Shown here piece after piece: positions 58,592 to 64,000 of a DNA stretch of 64,000 nucleotides. Within the stretch, counting starts at the first letter, position 1. Every line of letters begins with the position of its first letter. This stretch comes from Rubrobacter_D sp963840835 (lineage in GTDB: Bacteria; Actinomycetota; Rubrobacteria; Rubrobacterales; Rubrobacteraceae), in NCBI GenBank assembly GCA_963840835.1, contig CAWJAM010000003.1, forward strand, positions 1 through 64,000, in the 5' to 3' direction. The position numbers and the translations under genes are program-made. Below the pieces are notes generated by a model that had not been told where the DNA came from, did no database searches, and saw only the letters and a program-made list of their open reading frames with translations.

Positions 58592-59797
58592 TTGAGCGAG
58601 ACCTCGAGCAAAGGCGTCGACCGGAGGGCGATGGCCGGGCTGTCAGCCGGCCACCTCTTCACGGACCTGAACCAGGGCGCCGTGGCGGCGCTGGTGCCCT
58701 TCCTCACCGCGGAGCGCGGAATCTCCCTCGCGGCGGCCGGCGCCCTGGTCTTCGCGGCGACGGTGAGCTCCTCGATCGTGCAACCGCTCTTCGGCATCTT
58801 CTCGGACAGGCGGCCCATCCCGGCCCTGATGCCACTCGGCGTGTTGCTCGCGGGGTGCGGCATGGCGCTCGTCGGCGTGGCACCTACCTACCCCCTGATC
58901 CTGCTCTGCGTCGTGGCGAGTGGTATCGGGGTGGCTGCCTTCCACCCTGAGGCCGCGCGGTTCGCCAACTACGTCTCGGGGACCGGCCGTGCCCGCGGGA
59001 TGAGCTTCTTCTCGGTCGGTGGCAACGCCGGCTTCGCCCTCGGTCCCGCCCTCACCACCCCGCTCGTCCTCCTGTTCGGGCTGCCAGGGGCCCTGTTCCT
59101 CGCCCTGCCCGCCGTTGCGATGGCCGCCGTGCTGTTCCACGAGCTCCCGCGGATGCTCTCGTTCACGCCGGAGACGGTCGAGGGCGAAGTGAGAGAAGAG
59201 GATGCTGCTCCCGAGCACTGGGGACCTTTCGCGCGCATGATCGGGGTCGTTATCGTGAGGTCCTTCGTCTACTTCGGGCTAGTCGCCTTCGTGGCCTCGT
59301 ATTACGAGCGTGTGCTCGACGTCTCCCCGGCCGTGGGGAACACGGCCCTCACGCTGATGCTGTTCGGCGGGGCTGCCGGCACCCTGATGATGGGCCCGCT
59401 CGCCGACCGTTTCGGCAGGCGGACCGTCCTCGGCCTCTCGATGCTGGCGTTGCCGCCCCTGATCTTCTGCTTCACCCTCGCCGGCCCGTTCGTCGGTATG
59501 GCGCTGCTCGTCCTCGTCGGCGCGGCCACGGTCGGAACGTTCGGTATCACGGTGGTTATGGGACAGGAGTACCTTCCCGGACGCATCGGTCTCGCGGCCG
59601 GCATAACGATGGGTCTCTCTATCGGGCTCGGCGGTATAGGGGCGCCGCTGCTCGGCCTCGTGGCAGACAGCAAAGGGCTCTCGTTTACCATGCTGATCAT
59701 CGCCGCCCTGCCCGTTCTGGGGTTCACTCTCGCCCTGACCCTGCCCCGCGGAACGAGGCATCAGGCATCAGCAAGAGAGCTGATGCCTGATGCCTGA
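58592..59797 (+). CDS. MFS exporter, fosmidomycin-resistance (Fsr) type
   Basis: 401 residues, twelve helices, start TTG 58592 after AAGGA. Fsr-like start GHLFTDLNQGAVAALVPFL, GIGVAAFHPEAARFA, and FFSVGGNAGFALGPAL. It would export small molecules; drug specificity is unproven. The last ~13 residues (RHQASARELMPDA) are encoded by an intergenic-type repeat that also forms the terminator stem, so the natural C-terminus was probably shorter. Confidence 0.85.
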   Translation: MSETSSKGVDRRAMAGLSAGHLFTDLNQGAVAALVPFLTAERGISLAAAGALVFAATVSSSIVQPLFGIFSDRRPIPALMPLGVLLAGCGMALVGVAPTYPLILLCVVASGIGVAAFHPEAARFANYVSGTGRARGMSFFSVGGNAGFALGPALTTPLVLLFGLPGALFLALPAVAMAAVLFHELPRMLSFTPETVEGEVREEDAAPEHWGPFARMIGVVIVRSFVYFGLVAFVASYYERVLDVSPAVGNTALTLMLFGGAAGTLMMGPLADRFGRRTVLGLSMLALPPLIFCFTLAGPFVGMALLVLVGAATVGTFGITVVMGQEYLPGRIGLAAGITMGLSIGLGGIGAPLLGLVADSKGLSFTMLIIAALPVLGFTLALTLPRGTRHQASARELMPDA

Positions 59798-59805
59798 TGC
59801 CTTTT
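59756..59805 (+). terminator. Terminator overlapping the end of the MFS gene
   Basis: AGGCATCAGGCATCAGC (59756-59772), loop AAGAGA, perfect complement GCTGATGCCTGATGCCT (59779-59795), then GATGCCTTTT. A 17-bp stem with a short T tract. The left arm and part of the right arm are coding. Confidence 0.75.
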
Positions 59806-59890
59806 CGTGCAACGAAACACGATTACCTGCCCGTGGGTCGGGTAACATATCGCCAATGAAGGCGCATTTTAGAGAGGGTCGCCCGCCAGG

Positions 59891-62455
59891 GTGAGCGTGT
59901 TCCACAGCATAGGTGTCTTCGCGTACCGTTTCAGGTGGGCCATCCTCGTGGTGTGGGGCGGGCTCCTGATCTCATCCGTCTTCTTCGCCCCCGATCTCTC
60001 GGGGCGGCTGAAGGGCGGCGGGTTCGGGGGCTCGAACTCGGAGGCGGAAAAGGTGCAGGACCTGATGACGGAGGAGTTTGGTGCTTCTCCCGCGGCCCTG
60101 ACGGTGGTCTTTACCGGCGACGGCCTTCCTGCCGGCAGCGAAGAGTTTCAAGGGGCCCAGGAACGCGCCCTCGCAGGCGTGCGTCAGCTGAATGAGGTTC
60201 GCCAGGTCGCCTCTTACGCCGGTTCTAGAGACCCCCGCTTCATCTCGGAGGACGGGAAGAAGTCCTACGCGGTGATCACCTCCAAAGTCTCCGTCGACGA
60301 GACGCGCAACATGGTCGACGCGGTGAGGAGGGAGGTCCGTTCTGACGAGCTCGAGACCTACGTAACGGGGGCGCCCGCCGTCTACCAGGACCTCGAGGAC
60401 GCGAGCAATGAGGACGTGAAGCAGGCCGAGAAGTACGCCTTCCCGTTCGCCGTGGTCATACTGATTTTCGCTTTCGGTACGTTGGTGGCGGCCGGGATCC
60501 CTGTCCTGATCGGGGGCGCGAGCGTACTGACGACGCTCGCCGCGCTCTACTTCATCGCCGGTTTTTACGACATGTCTGTCTTCACGCTGACCCTCTCGAC
60601 CATGCTTGGCCTCGGACTCGGCATCGACTACGCGCTGTTCTTCGTCAGCCGTTTCAGGGAGGAGCTTGAGCACTACTCTACCGCAGAGGCGATACCGCGC
60701 ACGGTGGCGACCGCCGGTAGGTCCATCTTCTTCTCGGGGACTGCTGTCCTGATCGGGCTCTCCGGGTTGCTGTTCTTCCCCTTCATGTTCATGCGCTCCA
60801 TAGGGGTGGCAGGGGTGGTCGTCGTCTTCGTCTCCGTCACCGCCGCGCTGACGCTCCTGCCCGCGCTCCTCGGTGTCCTGGGATCTCGGGTCAACAGGCT
60901 CGCCATCAGGCGCCGCAGGGACGGGGCAGGCACCTCAGCGTTCTGGAGTCGCAGCGCAGAGGTCGTGATGCGCCATCCGTTCGCCGTGATCGTGCTTGCG
61001 GCCGCGATCCTGGGGACCCTGCTGTACCCCGTTGGCCACATGAGGGTGGGTATCCCCGAGGCGACCGTCCTGCCCACGGAGTACGAGTCGCGAGCAGGGG
61101 ACGACATTCTGAAGGAGAACTTCGAGTACGCCGCGCTAAACCCGATGGAGATCGTGGCGACCCTGGGCGAGGACCCCCTTAGCGCCCGCGGACTCTCAGC
61201 CACTAAGGAACTCGGTGAGGAGATCTCGGGCGCCGATGGCGTCTCTGGGGTCGAGAGCGTCTACACGGTAGGGAAAGCGGCGGCCAGGGACTACGCAGGT
61301 CGCGTGGAGGCCGCCCGGGAGCAGGCGCAATCCGAGGCCGCAGGTAAGGTGGACCGGCTGGTAGAGCAGCAGATCCAAGAGCAGACGCAGGAGAAGACCG
61401 AAGAGGCCGTGAACCTGCAACTCTCGGAGGTCGAAGCCACCTACGGCGTCATCCCTCCAGGGACCGAGGAGCAGATCCGTGCCGAGGTCGGGCCGCAGGT
61501 GGCGCAGGAGGTAGGCGCCTCGGAGGGACGCATCAGGGAGGAGGTCGAGCGGCGCCTTGCCGAGGAGGTGGAGCAGAAGGTGCCAGATCTTCCCGAGGGC
61601 ATCTCCGCCGACGGAGACGTCACGCCAGAGGGCGTTGCGAACTTCCTGAAGCTTGAGGCGGCCAGAGACACCAGGGATCTACAGAATACCTTGAACTCCT
61701 ACGTCGCGAACGACAAGACGCTACTGCGAGGGGTGACGAAGGCCAACCCTTACACGCAGGACGCCTACGCCGCCGTGGACGCCGTGCGCGACGTAGACGC
61801 CCCTGCCGGGACGAGCTTCCTGGTTGGCGGGCTCTCAGCTGGCCAGAAGGACTTCATCTCAAGCCTCTACGGCAAGGCGCCCCTCGCTGCGGCCTTCGTC
61901 ATCGGGGTGACCTACTTGATACTGCTTATAACGTTCCGCTCTGTGTTCATCCCGCTCAAGGCTGTCATAGTGAACGTCCTTAGCCTGACGGCGAGCTTCG
62001 GGGCGATGGTCTTCGTCTTCCAGGACGGCAACCTCTCGGGCCTACTAAACTTCACGCCTCTAGGCTTTGTGGACGCGACGCTCCCCATATTGATGTTCTG
62101 TACAATCTTCGGGGTCTCCATGGACTACGAGGTGTTCCTGCTCTCTCGCATCAAGGAAGCCTACGAGAACGGCGAGTCCAACACGGCGAGCGTCTCGAAG
62201 GGGCTGGTGGCCACGGCTGGCATCATCACGTCGGCGGCGGCGATCATCATCGTCGTGACCGGTGCGTTCGCCTTCACGGGCATCGTTCTGACCAAGGCCA
62301 TCGGCCTGGGTCTCGCCGTGGCGGTGTTTGTGGACGCGACGATCATCCGCATCCTGCTCGTCCCTGCCACCATGCGCATCCTTGGCGACTGGAACTGGTG
62401 GCCCGGCGGTAAGAAGAAGACTTTCGAAGCGGGTTCGAAGGCGTCCGCCGATTAG
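59891..62455 (+). CDS. MMPL/RND-family transporter
   Basis: 854 residues from GTG 59891. MMPL architecture: one N-terminal helix, a periplasmic-type domain, five helices (VVILIFAFGTLVAAGIPVLI, TLSTMLGLGLGIDYALFFVSRFREEL with the conserved proton-relay Asp-Tyr pair), a second large extracellular domain with an acidic/Gln-rich coiled stretch (EEQIRAEVGPQVAQEVG), and a repeat of the helical block (GVSMDYEVFLLSRIKEAYENG). Likely exports lipids, siderophores or drugs. It precedes a Fur gene by 80 nt, which suggests but does not prove a metal link. Confidence 0.9.
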   Translation: MSVFHSIGVFAYRFRWAILVVWGGLLISSVFFAPDLSGRLKGGGFGGSNSEAEKVQDLMTEEFGASPAALTVVFTGDGLPAGSEEFQGAQERALAGVRQLNEVRQVASYAGSRDPRFISEDGKKSYAVITSKVSVDETRNMVDAVRREVRSDELETYVTGAPAVYQDLEDASNEDVKQAEKYAFPFAVVILIFAFGTLVAAGIPVLIGGASVLTTLAALYFIAGFYDMSVFTLTLSTMLGLGLGIDYALFFVSRFREELEHYSTAEAIPRTVATAGRSIFFSGTAVLIGLSGLLFFPFMFMRSIGVAGVVVVFVSVTAALTLLPALLGVLGSRVNRLAIRRRRDGAGTSAFWSRSAEVVMRHPFAVIVLAAAILGTLLYPVGHMRVGIPEATVLPTEYESRAGDDILKENFEYAALNPMEIVATLGEDPLSARGLSATKELGEEISGADGVSGVESVYTVGKAAARDYAGRVEAAREQAQSEAAGKVDRLVEQQIQEQTQEKTEEAVNLQLSEVEATYGVIPPGTEEQIRAEVGPQVAQEVGASEGRIREEVERRLAEEVEQKVPDLPEGISADGDVTPEGVANFLKLEAARDTRDLQNTLNSYVANDKTLLRGVTKANPYTQDAYAAVDAVRDVDAPAGTSFLVGGLSAGQKDFISSLYGKAPLAAAFVIGVTYLILLITFRSVFIPLKAVIVNVLSLTASFGAMVFVFQDGNLSGLLNFTPLGFVDATLPILMFCTIFGVSMDYEVFLLSRIKEAYENGESNTASVSKGLVATAGIITSAAAIIIVVTGAFAFTGIVLTKAIGLGLAVAVFVDATIIRILLVPATMRILGDWNWWPGGKKKTFEAGSKASAD

Positions 62456-62490
62456 GGTCGGGTAAATGACGACCCCGTACCGATTCAGCA

Positions 62491-62528
62491 GGATCAATTC
62501 TTGATCCTATCTTCGTGTCAGGTAGACT
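62491..62528 (+). promoter_or_regulatory. Promoter with overlapping inverted repeat for the third Fur gene
   Basis: GGATCAA-TTC-TTGATCC (62491-62507) is a perfect 7-3-7 inverted repeat whose right arm is the -35 (TTGATC, 62501-62506). 16 nt later TAGACT (62523-62528) forms the -10, and the GTG start follows after 6 nt. In addition CTATCTTCGTG occurs twice with period 20 (62507 and 62527), the second copy covering the start codon. Confidence 0.6.
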
Positions 62529-62534
62529 ATCTTC

Positions 62535-62945
62535 GTGGTCGAGTTCGAGCGAATACTCAAGGACAGGGGCTACCGGCTAACCAACCAGCGCCGGATCATC
62601 GTGCGTGAGTTGGAGGGGGAGCGGCACCTCTCTGCGGAGGAGATCTACGACCGGGTCAAGGGCGGGCATCCCGAGCTTGGCCTCTCCACGGTCTACCGGA
62701 CGCTGGACCTCCTTACCGAGCTAGGAATCGTGCGCAAGGACGACTTTGGAGAGGGGTACTCGCGCTACGAGCTCGCGACCGAGCGCGTACATCATCACGC
62801 CCGCTGCGAGGAGTGCGGCTCTGTTATCGAGTTCAACGAGGAGCTTATGGAGTACCTGGCATTGCAAGTCGAGCGGGAGACCGGCTTCGTCACGGACTGG
62901 CATGAGATCACGCTTCACGGCCGCTGCGCGAACTGCTCCGCTTGA
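62535..62945 (+). CDS. Fur-family regulator (third copy)
   Basis: 136 residues from GTG 62535, probably leaderless. Winged helix RGYRLTNQRRIIVRELEGERHLSAEEIYDRV, recognition part LGLSTVYRTLDLLTELGIV, and metal half ERVHHHARCEECGSVIEF with C-x-x-C, ending CANC. HHHA plus EITLHGRC is the Fur/Zur-type regulatory site. With the copies at 7.1 and 56.3 kb this makes three paralogues in 64 kb. This one is a candidate regulator of the MMPL gene and of the Fur box at FTR1. Confidence 0.87.
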   Translation: MVEFERILKDRGYRLTNQRRIIVRELEGERHLSAEEIYDRVKGGHPELGLSTVYRTLDLLTELGIVRKDDFGEGYSRYELATERVHHHARCEECGSVIEFNEELMEYLALQVERETGFVTDWHEITLHGRCANCSA

Positions 62946-63022
62946 GGCTTCAGGTTGCAGGACTATACTCTGCATTCGGCCGTCGGAAATCTCTCCCCTA
63001 CACGTCATTCTCGCGAAGCTTG

Positions 63023-63040
63023 TCCCCGCGAATGCGGGGA
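63023..63040. repeat. REP-like hairpin TCCCCGC-GAAT-GCGGGGA
   Basis: A 7-bp stem, GAAT loop, with the same ACGTCATTC and GGGAATCCA flanks as the hairpin at 12982. The gap 62946-63131 also has GGCTGAAGCCTGATGCCCAGG-type sequence and no gene. Confidence 0.5.
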
Positions 63041-63131
63041 GCGGGAATCCAGGTACCTGGACCCGATATCGGGACAGGAAAGTCTGTATACAGGCTGAAG
63101 CCTGATGCCCAGGTCCGCGAAGCGGACCGCT

Positions 63132-63887
63132 TTAGATGCTGAGCTTCAGGCCGTCTTCGGCGACGAGGATCTCGCCTCCGTAGCCCGTCCCCACTTCCGA
63201 AACGAGGTCTATTTCGTCCGCCGCCGGATAGATGTGAGTGAGGACGACGCGGCCTACACTGGCCTCGCTCGCGATCCTCGCCACATCGGACGGCGTCAGG
63301 TGGCCCGGGATGGGGGCGACGTCGGGGAAGGAACATTCGATCAGGAGCGTGTCCGCGTCACGCGCCAGTTCGACGACGGACCGGCTGTACTCGGTGTCGC
63401 CGGTGTACACGAACGCGCCGCCTTCCACATCGAGTCTGTAGGAGACGCTCTCGGGGCGGTGTTTGGCCTGGGCCCACGAGAGCCGGCAGCCGGCGAGCTC
63501 GATGGGGGATGGGCAGTCGCGGGGTAGCTCGGAGACGAGCGTGGGGTCGGCGAAAATCCACTGGCCCCAGACGTTCCTGACGGATTCCCAAAACTCCAGA
63601 AACGGTTCGGGGCCCGCGATGTGGAGCGGTCGCGTGCGGGGCTCCTCGGTGCCATGCTCCATGGCGAAGAGGAGCGGGACGACGTCCACTGTGTGATCCG
63701 GATGGAAGTGCGTAAAGAAGATGCGGTCCACCGAGAAAGGATCGAGGTCCGACCCGAGCATCCCGCGGACCGCCCCGGAGCCGAGGTCGAAGACCAGCGT
63801 CTCTCCAGCTGCGCGCACCACGACACAGCTCTGGCGTCTCCGGAGGCGCGGGACTACCGTACCGGACCCTACGACCGTGATCTCGAT
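63132..63887 (-). CDS. MBL-fold metallo-hydrolase (RNase Z-like), probable ATC start
   Basis: Metallo-beta-lactamase fold with FTHFHPDHTVDVVPLLF (HxHxDH zinc site), YTGDTEYSRSVVELARDADTLLIEC, and VLTHIYP. The protein is similar in length to ribonuclease Z-like or phosphonate-type hydrolases; substrate unknown. The annotated-style GTG at 63821 would remove the first strand. The frame continues upstream through EITVVGSGTVVPRLRRRQS to ATC 63887, which is preceded by AAGGGAG at 6 nt; no ATG/GTG/TTG lies between. 251 residues with ATC. Confidence 0.8.
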   Translation of the reverse strand: MEITVVGSGTVVPRLRRRQSCVVVRAAGETLVFDLGSGAVRGMLGSDLDPFSVDRIFFTHFHPDHTVDVVPLLFAMEHGTEEPRTRPLHIAGPEPFLEFWESVRNVWGQWIFADPTLVSELPRDCPSPIELAGCRLSWAQAKHRPESVSYRLDVEGGAFVYTGDTEYSRSVVELARDADTLLIECSFPDVAPIPGHLTPSDVARIASEASVGRVVLTHIYPAADEIDLVSEVGTGYGGEILVAEDGLKLSI

Positions 63888-63909
63888 GGACCGCTCCCTT
63901 CGGTCGAAC

Positions 63910-64000
63910 TTAGCATTTCAGCTTGTCTCTTGCCGGACGTTCTCTGAGGGTTCGATTGCTCCCGAATACCCATGCGAGGCCGGCGATGCCGAGGAGGGCG
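63910..64000 (-). CDS. C-terminal end of a membrane protein, runs off the window
   Basis: The minus strand reads ALLGIAGLAWVFGSNRTL then RERPARDKLKC and TAA (63910-63912): the end of a hydrophobic helix and a basic tail. Only about 30 codons are visible. It would lie directly upstream of the MBL gene, in the same direction. Confidence 0.35.
   Translation of the reverse strand, partial: ALLGIAGLAWVFGSNRTLRERPARDKLKC

Noticed and set aside
63946..63968. GGTTCGATTGC, resembling a tRNA T-loop
   Set aside because: No acceptor stem, anticodon arm or CCA end around it.

Overview
The window is a high-GC, gene-dense bacterial chromosome segment with no rRNA, tRNA or CRISPR array. I infer a member of Rubrobacter (deep-branching Actinomycetota). 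The grounds are the GC-rich coding style, many GTG/TTG starts, a GH63 mannosylglycerate hydrolase, a polyphosphate glucokinase, a class E sortase, and dense arrays of short CTTGTCAGCACGC-type intergenic repeats. The genus is inference; a 16S gene or genome-wide identity would be needed to prove it.

Layout. 0-9.9 kb: envelope genes (CPBP protease, sortase, PBP2, lgt, LtaS-like sulfatase), then a zinc-type Fur regulator with a clear operator and a ZIP metal transporter, a rhomboid protease and a small conserved protein. 9.9-21.7 kb: endonuclease IV, an XRE regulator, a GNAT enzyme, a second CPBP protein, two small regulatory-looking proteins, a deacetylase-like/FAD-oxidoreductase/membrane-protein operon, a DUF72 protein, an M29 aminopeptidase, folE, ppgK and an FTR1 iron permease behind a near-perfect Fur box. 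21.8-33.5 kb: an accessory segment whose two ends carry the C-terminal and N-terminal pieces of one broken tartrate/isopropylmalate-type dehydrogenase. Between them lie an enolase-superfamily enzyme, an aldehyde dehydrogenase, an iron alcohol dehydrogenase, a complete osmoprotectant ABC transporter, an intact tartrate-dehydrogenase paralogue and several gene remnants (sulfotransferase, 3-hydroxyisobutyrate dehydrogenase, serine recombinase). 33.6-44 kb: coiled-coil protein, mannosylglycerate hydrolase, ferritin, PPOX protein, Nudix hydrolase, then a DegT aminotransferase/GlpD-like pair behind a very large palindromic operator, and a DUF4173 membrane protein. 44-54 kb: iron-sulfur assembly factor, HAD phosphatase, YjbQ, NDH-2-like oxidoreductase, pgsA, recQ, a PfpI-like protein and a Tat-exported sulfatase. 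54-64 kb: a long coiled-coil protein, a PerR-like Fur protein divergent from sppA, an Fsr-like MFS exporter, an MMPL transporter, a third Fur protein and an MBL hydrolase.

Themes. Metal homeostasis recurs: three Fur-family regulators, a ZIP and an FTR1 transporter, and ferritin. Osmoadaptation is present as a betaine/choline-type ABC transporter plus mannosylglycerate hydrolase. Envelope building covers PBP2, lgt, sortase, LtaS-like sulfatase, pgsA and sppA.

The strongest leads outside ordinary annotation are: (1) a composite ~175-nt intergenic element flanked by oppositely oriented hairpin arrays, three copies; (2) two consensus DnaA boxes fused in a 24-bp palindrome at 43.7 kb; (3) a perfect inverted repeat with 17-bp arms in front of the DegT/GlpD pair; (4) the split dehydrogenase bracketing 11.3 kb; (5) apparent AUA and AUC start codons placed behind good ribosome binding sites; (6) a recurring TANNNT-6/7nt-start layout suggesting leaderless mRNAs. 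Three long genes each carry one apparent single-base frameshift, which could be sequence errors. I did not find a clearly new defence or biosynthetic system.
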